From Ceratobasidium sp. AG-K (taxonomy: Eukaryota; Basidiomycota; Agaricomycetes; Cantharellales; Ceratobasidiaceae): a DNA stretch of 64,000 nucleotides. Below, in pieces: positions 33,748 to 45,768 of this stretch (position 1 is the stretch's first letter; each line of letters opens with the position of its first letter). The stretch lies in NCBI GenBank assembly GCA_037039685.1, contig JAWNGF010000001.1:6324001-6388000 (forward strand), given 5' to 3'. The notes under the pieces are model-generated. The model did not search any database, had not been told where the DNA came from, and saw only the letters and a program-made list of their open reading frames with translations. Made by a program: the position numbers and the translations under genes.

Positions 33748-35767
33748 TTAGTATGCGAAGCGGAATCCTTTGCGGCGTTGCCTAATCTCCTCAATTGTCA
33801 CACCCTCCATCTCAGCGGCCTCCTCCATTGCGTCTCGGCGTTCTTGCATGCCTTCGACTTCTTCGCCATTGTCGAGTCGTCTATTGATAGGATGAGTACA
33901 CATATATGGACATTTACAAAGAATGCTTACCGGTTCAGCGAAATCAGGTGCATCCTGAAGAACCAGCACATCACAATAGCGCATACAAAGCAAGCAATAC
34001 AGATTCCGTACGACTTGCGATACTATTAAGCCCGTCATCAGTAAGCAGATGATAAGTGACCCATAGTGGTATAATGCTTACAGTAGTTCCCCAGTTGGAT
34101 GGCCACACGTACGAACCCGCTACGTTACCCAGTTGCGAAAATGCATTGATCAGGGCAAGCGCAACGGCACGCTTAGAAGGTGGGCGGGGGAGAGAGTTGG
34201 AGCACCAGGAATAGAACACAATGAAACCAGCATAGGACTGGGCCATCTACCAAAGAACTAAGTAGTAAACAGAGGCCCCAGGGCTTGGTGGGTATGACGT
34301 ACCAGGAACAGTGAAATGTAGCGTCCCGCAGTGCTCATTGTAGCTTCGGCAATAACAAACCCAATGATGCCGACAATGAGTGGACCGGCGACGTGCCAAA
34401 ACCGTTCACCAGTCTTGTCTGCGTGACGGGCGTTGAGGAAGGCAACGATGGTCGCGAAACCCCAAGGCGGAGCGCAGAGCAACAAGGTAATTGTGCGATT
34501 GTATCCCAGAGTGCCGGTAAGAGCTAAAACAGCGATTGAATACAATTGTTCGAGCAAGATAGGTGAAAGAGTGGCTCACTGGGGAAGTAGGCGTTGAAGC
34601 TTAGTCCGACGACCTGGGCAGTCAGCGCAAGCGCGAGCCACCAAACTTTCCAGTCCTTGACGGCAAGAATCAAACCGTGGAATGCGCCTTCGTTGCTCGT
34701 GTCGTGATCGGATTCACCTCCAGCATCCTACAGCCACTTCAGATTAAATATCTAAGATGTTCAATTGAGAATACCCACCTCAGCCATGCGAACCTCGGCA
34801 AGACGCCTCTCCATTGGGCTCAACCACCTCGTTGTGCTCGGGAAATCTGGCAAGATGAAGATAGCAAGGATGGCTACAGCCATGGTGATTGCACCCTCGA
34901 TGAAGAATAACCAGCGCCAAGCTGCATGCCCAAGCTTGCCCTGCATCCCGTCGAGAATGCCAGCAGCAATGAGTCCACCGAAAGCATTGGAGGATAGGTT
35001 GCCGCAGTAGAGAATCGCAGTGCGTAAACCGAGCTCTTCGCGCTTGTACCACTTGGACAGAAGGAAGAGGGCACCGGGGAAGAATGCCGCCTCGACGAAA
35101 CCAAGGAAGAAGCGGGTAAGGAGGGCACCAACGAAGCTAGTAACATGTAAATTCGACGTCATTGGTCAAAGCGCTTGTACTTACTTGTGAGTAATTCCCG
35201 TCAGTACGGAGATAGCTCCCCAAACAAGCATGCACGCGGGTAGATAGAGCGAAGGTTTGCCGATGTCTATTCATGAGTCAGCCCGAAAATCAACCGGGCT
35301 GTCACACGACCCTTGGTCGAACTTACAATTCAAGAACATATTACTGTGAAGTGAGTTAGAACGGTATCGACAGAGTGAGCGGGAGAATTCCATACCTCGG
35401 GACTTGCATCAAAATGTATCCAACATATAGAATGGACAAAAGAGTCGCGAACTCCTTGCCCTTGAGATTTAGATCCTGCTCGAAACCACGCAGCCTCGCA
35501 GCGGCAGCATTGTTTCGGTCAATCTGGATAATGTCAAACACTAATCCACAAGTGATGCAGATTAGGACCTACGTAGTTCAGAATGTAAATGACCACCATG
35601 ATACTCATTCGAGCATCCAGTTTGCGCAGCAATTTCTTCTCCATGCGCTTGCGCTCCTCGGTACCGCCAAACTCAGCGTCAACATTCCGAAGCGGGTCGT
35701 TGGACGCAACTTTGGATACATTGCTGTCCTCGACATACGTATCGTTGCCTTTCTTATAATCTGTCAT
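33748..35767 (-). CDS. MFS permease, anion:cation symporter (ACS) family
   Basis: About 500 residues in roughly nine exons, with a twelve-helix MFS layout. The cytosolic N-terminus MTDYKKGNDTYVEDSNVSKV precedes KLDARMSIMVVIYILNYVDR and NNAAAARLRGFEQDLNLKGK, the ACS-type first loop. Later segments include LTRFFLGFVEAAFFPGALFL, LSKWYKREELGLRTAILYCG, AAWRWLFFIEGAITMAVAIL, LPDFPSTTRWLSPMERRLAE, the second half beginning WKVWWLALALTAQVVGLSFN, and SSKRAVALALINAFSQLGNV. It ends in a charged tail RRKGFRFAY. This fungal group (Dal5/Tna1-like) imports allantoate, nicotinate, dipeptides or other organic anions at the plasma membrane; the substrate is not decidable here. The sequence looks intact. Confidence 0.9.
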
Positions 35768-38487
35768 GGCTGTGTGGGGGTCCCGGAGACAATTTCCAAA
35801 GTCTCAAGCGGGGAATGGGGGGAAGAGGGAGAAGAGGAGGGGGATGGAGCTCTCGAACTTGGGGCAAGCAGGCTTTTGTTTGATGAGGGTGCCATGATTC
35901 GGCTATTTTGCTGATGCCTCCACAACCTCCACCGACTCTAGCCGAGGATACCAACCTGAATTCTGCGGCACGAGTTCAACCGCCAAGGGCTTCGTCTAGA
36001 ATTGGAAACACCAAGTTCGACTAAGACGTCACAGCGGCTGTCGGTCCGGTCACGTGGGTCTCCCACGACTGGCTCTTGTCAAATGAAATCTTCGTTTTGA
36101 ACCAAAATCCTTTTGATCGTTGATCAGGTGTCCGCTCCAATTGTGTTGTGTTTGGGGCATTCCACTACATGCGTTCATCGACGTACGATTGTACGAGCAC
36201 CGGCTTCCTCCCATTCTCGGTCCCCGGAAGCGCGAAATTCTAACACATCTACCCACTCTTCGCCGCCGTGGCATCGGCAGGAACGACCCCCTCGATAGGC
36301 TTTACAAATTTGCCGATTCAGCATGAATTGGCGATAATTTTGAACGAAGGGTTCCCAGCGATGTGGGGAGTTCTGATTGCGTTTCTGCCGATAGCGCCCT
36401 TTCGTTGGGGGTGTTCGCATATGGGATGGAGGTGGTACTTACTAGGCCCGTTGACCGGGTTAAGCCATTCACCCACGGGCTTATGTTTCGGCTCCATGTC
36501 GTGCCTATCTCATTGGTAAGCTTCGACCCCGTGAGCGTACGTTAACCAAAAACCATGCCCAGTCCTCGAGCAAAGCCGTAACGCAGCCTCAATCATCTGA
36601 AAATAACTGATGTCGTGACCAGGCACTCATAAGCTTGCCGTCAGCCAGAATCTCGTAAAGGATGTTGCCCGTCGTTCTTTCGATAGCTGACTACGTCTGC
36701 CTAACTTGACTTATCCATTTGATCCCAAAGCTAAGGCATACAAGAACGAGATTATAAATGGCACATCAATGAGACGTGTTCACACACGATAGACGCAACT
36801 TGAGTTTCTCAAAATTGTGCCAAGTAAGAAACGTTGATATGCATCCAGCAGAGATACGTCGTTTCATACTGACGCATCTTGATTGGTCTGAGGTAGACAT
36901 GCTTGCGTCAAGGATAGCTCCGATCATGATGCAATGCATTGATCGCATAGAGGTAAGTGGTGTTCAAGTCAAACCGTTGAGATATTATGGTCGCCCTTAC
37001 GCGGTTCGCAGTACGAATTTGCTCGCAGAAATAGCAAAACAATATCAGATATCTCTCGCCGAGAGTTAGCTACTGGGAGTTAGCGGAAGGAGCGTCTCGC
37101 AGACGTACTATAGATCTGGGCAGGTTTGTAATCGTAGCAAATAGGTTGAAATGTTTGATGGGGCCATGCGAGGGGGTACGTTATAAATTTATAAGTGTGC
37201 CGATTTTGGTTTGGACAGAGTGTTTTAATATGTGTAGGCTGCAGTATTGGAAATACGAGCTGGCAGGACGCTGTTGGGTAAGATTAAGGAAAACTCGATT
37301 AAGGCTGTGATTGATGTGTTGCATTCCACATGTACATACTGTCACTATTCTGCCACTAAACCAGTATTGGCTACAAACCGATAAATCCTCTGAGTAATGT
37401 TCAAAACGTATTGACAGAATTCACGTTGGCAATGACCCATAACTTGGCAAGCAGTGTTAATATGGACAATCGGGCAACGAGATCCCTTATGGCTAGCTTC
37501 TACGCATACATACAGATTCGATTAGCGCACTAAAACCCAACATAGGAGGACTGGGGGTTACCATATCGTATCATAGTATTTGAAGGGTTAATTATGTCTT
37601 GGGGGTATAAATATTGTTGACTAAGGTAGTAGCTCGGTTGCCAAGAACGGAACGAAGAAGTTATTCAAGCGTTTGGTCAACTTGATCACAGCCCGTCGAA
37701 GGGTATCTGCACGATACCACCAGTAGCCCTCACCAGCCTGGGTGACGCACCTTGGCGAGAAGGGCTCAAGATATGGACCAGCCACATCCCGGCCACGTGC
37801 TCCTGTCGCGAACCTCGATCTGCTCCTCCTGCTCGTCAATCGCCACGTTTCTCACAAGGCAACCAGTACTTAGCTCTCACTCTATTCACCCTCCCCGAGA
37901 ATGGAGCCGTGCATCTAAATCATGGATTTTGTAGCACCTTGATGACTGCCGCGGTGTTCACCTACGGTCCAAATCTCGGAACGCCCATCGAGAATCCGGG
38001 AAAGTGCAGGAATGAGCAGCTGTAAGGATAAACTAAAAGAAGAAACGAATAGCCGAGTGTGCCATTTTTTTCCGGCGACCTCACTGGAGTTTGTTATATT
38101 CGAATGTACCGCTTCTTTCTTTGAAGAAGAGCTATGATGAAGCATGCTCGAAGCTGACTCCAGCAGAGTCCCTTGATGAGCTTCTTCAACGCACTAGCAT
38201 TAATCTGGTAACTATATGGTGGGGTACTTGGACCACTATGCACAAGGAGCAACAATGCATAAGCGGCCACTTGACGAACAAGCCAGATGGACCACTCGTC
38301 ACATATAACAAACAAAAACAGACGCGCAGCTGAGGTACATAGTCTGCTGGTCTGCACTCGAGCTCCCTTGCCGCACCTCGCCGAGCGCCCTTACGTATAA
38401 CCGAACCGAACAGTGAGCGCCAATGATCTCATCCAATTGAGACCACGAGTTAATTTGACCCCTTTGCTGGCAATAGAGTTATTAAGG
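35768..38487. other. 2.7 kb without a supported gene
   Basis: Short frames only. The most protein-like is 36839-37069 on the plus strand (76 codons, MHPAEIRRFILTHLDWSEVD), with no upstream exon that I can join. No repeat structure stands out. Confidence 0.4.
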
Positions 38488-39456
38488 ATGCCCGTCGACG
38501 CCCCTACGCGCGTCCGCCCACCCCCTCCCCTCCCCAAGTCTGGCTTCTCGCTCCCTCATCCCTCGATCAGGCGTGTCATGTCAGAAACCCGACCTTCAAA
38601 GAGGCTTCCTCGCCCGATGCCAACTCTCCCGCCCGCAGTCCAAGCAGCCTGGGAAAAAGAAACCCAAGCCTACCCTTCCGGTCGGAGGCTTAGACCAACT
38701 CCCGACTCACGCCGCTTGAATCCAAAACGAGACTTGGATGATTCAACAGCCGAAGTTATGCGTACCCGCTTGGGCTGCCAGGAAGCGTATGCGCTGGCGT
38801 TGGATGAGTCTCACAACGGGGCGGACGGACATAATGCGGTGCTTGACGAGGCGTATGCGAGGATTGACGAACACGAGCGGGAGATTAGGCAGAGAGGGGC
38901 TTTGGATTTGGCGACTACGGTGCCTCGTAGGGGCAATACAACCCAAGAAAGCTCTAAGATGGGACTCAATGAAAGCGCCCAGTTTGGCCTTCGAACAAGT
39001 TTACAGACCGAGCGCAAGGGAAGCGGCGCAACATTACTCCTGCCCGAATTTACACTCATCCGAGGATCGATGCCCCTTAGCCCTGGTCAAGGCATCCCTT
39101 CGTCTCCCGAGCCCGAGTCTCCAAGCTCGCCACACTCTCCATTTGAGTGGGATAATGCCTCTCCGTTTGCTGGACCTCTGTTCGCGCCGCAGTGGAACTC
39201 AGCCTACTGGAATGCAGGGCGCCCGGCAAGCGTGAACGAGCACCAGAGTACGTCGCGCAAGGCGAGTCAACCCGAGCTCGATATCGAGCTTGCGAGAAAG
39301 CCGAGGCCGGCCACTCTGCTTCCGAGTATGGCCACTGGAAGCGATGCGGGCAGTGCGAATGAAACTGGGTCTGGAAAGAAGAGGCTAGGTGTTATCTTGA
39401 ACCCAGGTGCAATCAAGGGCGAGCTTGAGAGGCGCTTTGGCCACAAACAAGTCTGA
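38488..39456 (+). CDS. Hypothetical proline-rich protein
   Basis: Single open frame of 322 residues from ATG 38488 (MPVDAPTRVRPPPPLPKSGF). The frame is open further upstream, but only through a GTG. The N-terminal third is P/R-rich (SKRLPRPMPTLPPAVQAAWE). A helical segment follows (CQEAYALALDESHNGADGHN to ARIDEHEREIRQRG), then a disordered region with PSSPEPESPSSPHSPFEWDN. A C-terminal helix ends RRFGHKQV. There is no signal peptide, membrane segment or known domain. It is not related to the CaaX family. An intron-free gene of this length is unusual in the window. Confidence 0.55.
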   Translation: MPVDAPTRVRPPPPLPKSGFSLPHPSIRRVMSETRPSKRLPRPMPTLPPAVQAAWEKETQAYPSGRRLRPTPDSRRLNPKRDLDDSTAEVMRTRLGCQEAYALALDESHNGADGHNAVLDEAYARIDEHEREIRQRGALDLATTVPRRGNTTQESSKMGLNESAQFGLRTSLQTERKGSGATLLLPEFTLIRGSMPLSPGQGIPSSPEPESPSSPHSPFEWDNASPFAGPLFAPQWNSAYWNAGRPASVNEHQSTSRKASQPELDIELARKPRPATLLPSMATGSDAGSANETGSGKKRLGVILNPGAIKGELERRFGHKQV

Positions 39457-40212
39457 AGAAGTTTATGGGTTGGTAAACCGCAGAACATTTTTGGATTCTA
39501 GGACTGTGATTCACGGTTCCCCATAATTACGTCTATGTGCACGTTCCCCCCTTTGTTGTCGCTTTGCGCCATGCTTTCCATGCAGCTTTCTTCCATGTAA
39601 CCGCTGTTGTTCGCTTGAAATAAATTATGAATATATGCAAGACTATATGCTCGGCAAGAATGGACCAATCGAGCTTTCTGCCGTGGCACGATCATCAAAT
39701 ATTGCTATTGGCTGATAATAGTCGGTAGTATTCCAGCCTAATAGCCTGGTTCGTTTCTCGCCAAGTGATGCGACTGGCGGCGCGCGCGGTCGTTGGTCAG
39801 AGGTGGACAGCGGCCAGCGGGCGTATGACCCGAAACGTACACAAACCCGGCGAATGGCGCTTGATGCGGACAGACTAGGCAAGTTGGGATATACAACGAG
39901 GCGTTCAACGTCGTCGGTGCGGTCAGGACACGTGGGAATATACCGAAGTCCACCCGAACATGTGGCGCATCGATAGTGTCCAACTCGAACGCGAGGTATT
40001 CAAAGCAAGACAACGGCTGAAAAGACAAAGTACATCGGATAAATTCATTTCGTTGAAATACTCAACATATCGGGAATGCCGTTAATCGACGGAGTAGACC
40101 AATGGGGAGCCAGCCCGCTAGGACGGAACGCCGGCCCGGCTACCGAGAGCCAATCGCTCCAAGGTTCAAAAGCGTCAGGAAAAGTCTCAATCAACTTGAA
40201 CTCCCCAACGAT
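39457..40212. other. Intergenic
   Basis: Nothing recognised. It includes the promoter and leader of the flavocytochrome b2 gene; the open frame upstream of 40213 is probably leader sequence. Confidence 0.5.
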
Positions 40213-42249
40213 ATGCTGCGGCGACAAGCCCTTGCAGCTACACGCCGTGTCTTCCGGCCACTTTCGACGTCCGCTACTGCAGCTAACCCCCGCGCCACGA
40301 GGACGTCACTCCCCACATCGTCAACACTCACAGCTGGACGACGATTGTATGCGTTTGCCTTTGGTGTTGGCGGCGTCACACTTGGTCTGGTTGGATACAA
40401 GCTTCTTCCGCGCGAACACCAGTCGGACCACTCCGTGCCTCTTGAGTTGAACGAGAAGCTCATTTCGTACGACGAAGTCCGGAGACACAACTCGCGCGAC
40501 TCGTGCTGGGTCGTCATTAATGGCGAAGTTTACGACGTGACGGGGTTTCTAGCTGACCACCCCGGAGGTATTGGTCCCATTCTAAAAGTTGCTGGAAGCG
40601 ATGCGACACGCGTATTTGTCCCAATCCACCCTCCTGATACACTCTCAACACTTCCTCCAACGGCTCATGTTGGCACTGTCGATCCTGCCACGTTGCCCGT
40701 CCAGTTGACCCAGCTCACGGCGGAGGAGCTCAGAATACAAGAGGCACGGGCTGCATTACCCCCACCTGATGCGGCCATCAACTTGGCGGATATTGAGAAG
40801 CTGGCCAAAACGGTCTTGACACAAACGGCATGGGCATATTACCGCAGCGCAGGGGATGACGAATTTTGTGAGTTTCGCCAACCCGAGTAGCGAGCTGTGA
40901 CTGACTCGCTCGTAGCGTATCGCGAAAACAGCTATGCCTACCGCCGATACTGGTTCCGCCCTCGAATGTATGTCCTCTCGTACATGTGCTTGTCGGATAA
41001 TTAATTCTAGCGCCTTTGTAGAATGAACAAGGTCTCCGAGATCACCACCTCCACGACCGTTCTTGGTATCCCTACCTCTCTCCCGATATTTGTCTCCCCC
41101 GCTGCGCTCGCAAAACTGGGTCACCCCGACGGCGAGGTTGGCATCACCCGCGGTGTCGCGTCCGAAGGCATCATTCAGGGTGTATCCATCAATGCCTCCT
41201 GTTCCCTAGGAGAAATCACGGCCGCCCGATCCACCGACTTCTCACCTTCCTCACTCACGACCTCCTCCACGCCCGACCAGACGCACTCTTCCGCGGCTCC
41301 ACCTGCGACATCCACTCAAAATGCTCCCCAGCCCGGCGAACAACCTCTAATCTTCCAAATTTACCTCAATAAGCAACGAGACCTCTCCGAATCACTCTTG
41401 CGTAAAGTTGAATCAATGGGTTTTCGAGCATTGATGGTCACTGTTGACGCAGCGGTCTCTGGGAACCGGGAACTGGATCGACGAGCCAAAGACGAGGGCA
41501 AGTTTTCTGGTCCAGCCCAATACGGAACTGGGACGGGCGAGGCAGGGAAGAAAACGCAAGGTGTGGCGCAAGCGATTTCGGGTTACCAGGATCCAGATGT
41601 CTGCTGTGAGTATTTTCGGGATGCTCCTGATAGAGTTCAGGACTTATAACAGAGCAGGGGCGGACATCGAGTGGATAAGGAGCATAACCAAGCTTCCGCT
41701 GGTCGTAAAGGGTATCCAATGCGTTGAGGATGCCGAGAAAGCGTATGAACATGGTGTTGAAGGGATCGTACTATCTAACCACGGAGGCCGAGAGCTTGAT
41801 TTGTGAGTTCCGTTACACGCAGTTTTGGCGGAGTATTGACGTACGTACAGCTCCCCCGCGCCCATAGATGTTCTTCACGAGCTGCGCCAGAAACGGCCCG
41901 ATATATTTAAAGAGGGGAGGATGGAGGTCTTTATTGACGGGGGCGTTCGACGCGGGACCGACGTCCTCAAGGCTCTGTGTCTAGGCGCGAAAGCAGTAGG
42001 TATGGGACGTCCATTCTTGTACGCGAATGCGGCATGGGGCGAAGAAGGGGTTAGGCGATGCGTCCAAAGTAGGTCGTTTTCTTGCATTTCCAACTAGCTT
42101 GTATTCACCGTTACACAGTAATGAGAGAGGAAATCGAAACGGGTATGCGCCTGCTTGGCGTCACTCGGATTGAAGACCTCGGGCCACAGCATGTCAAGTA
42201 CATGGATCGGGACCCTGCACCTATGCCTAGTTCGCCTGAGTCTTCGTAA
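40213..42249 (+). CDS. CYB2: L-lactate dehydrogenase, flavocytochrome b2
   Basis: About 590 residues in six exons. ATG 40213 starts a basic mitochondrial presequence ([20 protein letters not shown]) followed by a hydrophobic segment [20 protein letters not shown], which suits a bipartite intermembrane-space signal. The cytochrome b5 domain reads [40 protein letters not shown] and [10 protein letters not shown], with both haem histidines. The FMN domain has [80 protein letters not shown], the catalytic-His motif [14 protein letters not shown], and [20 protein letters not shown]. The enzyme oxidises L-lactate to pyruvate and reduces cytochrome c. A serine/proline/threonine insert around 41230-41340 lies in the barrel. 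A JEN1-type importer sits 16 kb away. Confidence 0.93.
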
Positions 42250-42461
42250 TGTCTTTTTGAACATCCTCACAGCATGACGTAACTGTATTATATTTGCCAT
42301 GATTTGTGCTTTTAGTTTCCAGTGATAGATAACGCAGCGTTGTATACATCTGAATCGAAGGGAATGCTCTACATCCGCAAGCAATTGGAGAGCTCAAGGG
42401 AATTGGCGGCGGGAGAGGGTGTATGCGCATTGAATTGAAGTTATTGTAGCTCACAAACGCT

Positions 42462-43477
42462 TCACTCCCGTCGTGGCTCCCTTCCTCCAGTATGTTTCCA
42501 CCCTAATATCCTTTCTGCCTTGGAGCAATCAAAGAACCTATAATTATTCGTCAATATATCCCTATACATTAAACTCAAGTAGGCTTACCCTTCCTCAAGC
42601 CTAGTAAATGGCTTCCTAATTACGGCTTCAGGAAAATATTCTCTTGCCAGGCCCTCAGAGTCACCGCCAGGTACGCAATGATCCTCCCCAATTATATAAA
42701 ATACCTCTGCGCCCGTCCATTCTGCTTCAAGGGCCAACAAACATGCTCGACCTGCTGCACGTTGTTCGGTCCACCCCCAAAGATCGAGAGAGTTTTTGCG
42801 CAACGACTCGGCACCTTGCATGACTTTCTTTTGGGGAACGACGTGGTGAAACCGGAGGCTAGAGATGCTCATGTGTGGGTGCGCGCGGGAAAATGCTTCT
42901 GCTTGAATCTCAGCTATTTGCTTGCTACCCTGAGTGTCAGTCGGAAAATTAAACGAGAGGAATAGGAGTGACGCACGAAAGAGCATAAGGCTCGTCACTG
43001 AAGAAAGGGTGCTGCTCATCCACCGGAAAATACTTGTACTTTACATTTCGCGGTTGGGAGTATGCACCTCCAATGGCATTGACACTGCTGGCGAGTACGA
43101 CGTGTTTAGTTCCTGCATCGGCTGCAGCTGTGGACCTAATTTGCACTTGTTCTACCAATGAATATGATGAACTTACCTTGCAGCGCATTGAATGACAGCG
43201 CAACGTTGGTATTGTGTACCACGTCTGGAGTAGATAAGTATGGTTGCGCGAAGGCTGCAAGGTGAACAAGTCCATCCGCGCCCTTGACAATCCGTGCAAA
43301 AGTTTCGTAGTTTCGTAGATCGGCTGTTTCATACGTCACTCGGGGGTCGGATATGCGCTTTTCCTCTGGGGGAGGCTTGTAGTCGACTAAGGTAAGGGTA
43401 TGGGATGTTGAAGTGAGGGCGACATTGATGAGTCCCTCGGCTAGGGAACCCGAGCTTCCTGTGATAACAACGTGCAT
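42462..43477 (-). CDS. Extended SDR (NAD-dependent epimerase/dehydratase), copy A
   Basis: About 290 residues in four exons. The Rossmann start is MHVVITGSSGSLAEGLINVA, in which the third glycine of GxxGxxG is replaced (SLAEG). It continues RVTYETADLRNYETFARIVK, GADGLVHLAAFAQPYLSTPD, HNTNVALSFNALQ and KHVVLASSVNAIGG, then Y-xxx-K in EPYALSKQIAEIQAEAFSR. The C-terminal half has HMSISSLRFHHVVP, LWGWTEQRAAGRACLLALEA and EWTGAEVFYIIGEDH. The last exon is FFDCSKAERILGWKHTGGRE with the stop at 42462. This is close to fungal NAD-dependent epimerases/uronate-type dehydrogenases; the substrate is unknown. Copy B lies directly upstream with the same exon layout, so the pair is a tandem duplication. Confidence 0.88.
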
Positions 43478-43632
43478 GACTGGGAGGTGCTGTGTGGGGA
43501 GGCCAACGATCCGCGCTGGTTCCTAGCCGGGGTAGATATAAGCGCACGAACCAATCACGCTCCATGCCGGGTTGACAAAGCTAGATTTTCAACATGACAA
43601 AGCAGTTCGGTACCATACACATTTGGGACTGT

Positions 43633-44652
43633 CTAGTCTCGCCGTGGCATACGTCCTCCATCATGAACCCACCCAAGCATCCGTTCTGCCTTCGAACAAT
43701 CATAAAATCTGGAAAGAGTTCATCCGTCAGCCTCGTTCGGGGCGCCGGCCACCCAGCTTACCCGCTTTCCGCGCGCATGGAGTTCGCTACTCTGGTTTCT
43801 GGGTAAAACCTAGCCGCGAGCTCCAAGGCACTATGTTCGCCAGCACAGTGCTCGGGGCCCACGATATAAAACACCTCTGCGCCTGTCCATTCGACTTCGA
43901 GAGCAAGGAGGCACGCTCGGGCGGCAGCGCGGCGATCTGTCCAACCCCACATATCCTTGCTTATTTCCGTGTCGATAGTATCCTGGTAATTTGGACGTGT
44001 AGAAGTGATGAAGTGGAAGCGAAGACTGCTGATAGACATGCTTGGATAACGTCGGGCAAAAGCAGCCGCTTGGATTTCAAGGACTTGTTTGCTAGATCAT
44101 GGGCAAGCTGATTAGCTTTTAGTGCAACCGAGGAGGCAAGTGAGGGCACTTGCCCAACTGAATATCCATCCTCGGGGTTGTAAGGGTGCTTCTCGTCGAG
44201 GGGGAAGTAATCATACTTGGGGTCGGCACTAAACAATGCTCCGATGGCATTTATGCTGCTTGCAAGTACGACATACCGTATCCCAAGGTTTGCGGCCGCT
44301 ACAGAATTGAACTCAGCCACCCAGCGCTATGACTGTCGTATCAAGTGCTCACCCTGTAACGCGTTGAAGGATAACACTACCATAGAGTTATGGACATCCT
44401 GGATTCAAACGGCGGTGCACCCTTGGATCCTCCGACTGCGAGATGGATAAGGGAGTCGGCACCAACAAGGGCATCGTAGAATTGCTGATAGTTGCGGAGG
44501 TCAGCAGTCACGTATTCAACCCTAGGGTCATCGATCCTGTTGCTTGGCTCGCGGACGTCGATCAACTTCAGCTGGTGGTCTGTATGCTCAAGTGCCTCGC
44601 TGATGACACTCTGTCCGACGTTACCGCTTGCACCGGTGATGGCAAGTTTCAT
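43633..44652 (-). CDS. Extended SDR, copy B (frameshifted)
   Basis: Paralog of the gene at 42462 with the same four-exon plan. It starts MKLAITGASGNVGQSVISEA with an intact GxxGxxG, then RVEYVTADLRNYQQFYDALV and GADSLIHLAVGGSKGAPPFE. At about 44397-44400 the frame breaks and the matching sequence DVHNSMVVLSFNALQ follows one base out of phase; one more C would restore it. The later exons are good: AAANLGIRYVVLASSINAIG, YNPEDGYSVGKQ with Y-xxx-K, MSISSLRFHFITSTRP, DMWGWTDRRAAARACLLALE, EWTGAEVFYIVGPEH and FYDCSKAERMLGWVHDGGRM, ending PRRD with the stop at 43633. The intron inside SVG/KQ seems to use a GC donor (GG|GCAAGT). Either a very recent pseudogene or a sequence error is likely, since no other damage is seen. 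Confidence 0.8.
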
Positions 44653-44852
44653 TGTATGAGAGTGGGGAGAGGAATGGGAGTGAATATGTGTAAATGCGCA
44701 TTATAAACCCCAGGCAAATGGTAGTTTGAAATTCGCTGCAACTTGTGGCACGAAGAAGCAGGGGGCCGGAATCAAATGTGGCACTTTCCTGGACGGACAC
44801 ATCCACGTTCGAAACGATTGATGCCCGGGACACCCTTCTCCCATAGGCTATC

Positions 44853-45501
44853 ATGTCGCGTATGAGGATCAACGCTGTGGCATTTGTCTATAACCAGGCT
44901 CCGGTCCTTGTCCGAACATACACAACGTCGAAAGACTCTGAGCTTAAGTACCATTATGTTGCCCACACCAGCCTAGACGTTATAGACGAGCGAGGTGAGT
45001 ACGCGCAATCATGACGCTTTTTCGGCTATTAGAACCCCGTTTCTCAGTTGCATCCATCAAGAGTGGCGATTGTTACCTAGGGTTATTACATACCATGGAG
45101 GACTTAGCTGTCTATGGTACGCTGTGCGATCTGCGTCAACATCCCATCCCTATTGATACTACCATCGGTATCAGGCTACATAACCCCCACTAGGGTTAAG
45201 ATTATACTTGCGCTTGCTTTGGCGGATTATGTCGTACGCGACGCGGACGTGGTCAATGTAAGCCTAGCCCTACTGCCACGATCACCTGTGCTTTACCATG
45301 ATTGTCTTACAGATCTTTAAGACGCTACATGCGGCCTACGCGGCCGCTCTTAGTAACCCATTTTACCGTTTATCCGCCCAATCGGACATGAAAGCTCCAA
45401 TTCTAGAGTCACAGGCTGGGAAAAACAACCTCGGAAAGCGCATCGACGAAATTGTTCGGGTGATTGGAACCATCCCTGTTGCGACTGATGACCAAGTCTA
45501 A
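44853..45501 (+). CDS. TCA17: TRAPP subunit TRAPPC2L / Tca17
   Basis: About 140 residues in four exons. It starts MSRMRINAVAFVYNQAPVLV with the longin-fold order: SELKYHYVAHTSLDVIDER, then VASIKSGDCYLGLLHTMEDL, AVYGYITPTRVKIILALALA, DYVVRDADVVN and IFKTLHAAYAAALSNPFYRL, ending with a tail GKRIDEIVRVIGTIPVATDD. This follows human TRAPPC2L ([54 protein letters not shown]) closely. The protein helps assemble the TRAPP tether in Golgi/endosomal traffic. Introns of about 50-75 bases all join in phase. Its start lies 200 bases from the divergent SDR copy B. Confidence 0.9.
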
Positions 45502-45768
45502 AGTGTAGTAATTTTCGTGTGATGGCGTGAGTCTAGTGTGAGTCTAGCGTGTACGAATTCTGGCTGTGAGCTGTCTCGTGCCAGGCGAATCCCTCTACCT
45601 TGCGCACGAGATGATGCAATTTATTTGCGCAAAGCTTCACTTTGGCCGAGATCTAGATGCCCTCCTATTGACTCATACACCCCTAGCATACGATGTTTGA
45701 GACAGATACGGGGCACACATTTTTCATCTAAATGTATTTTGTCTACGTGGGCTGTACGACCGAATGTA

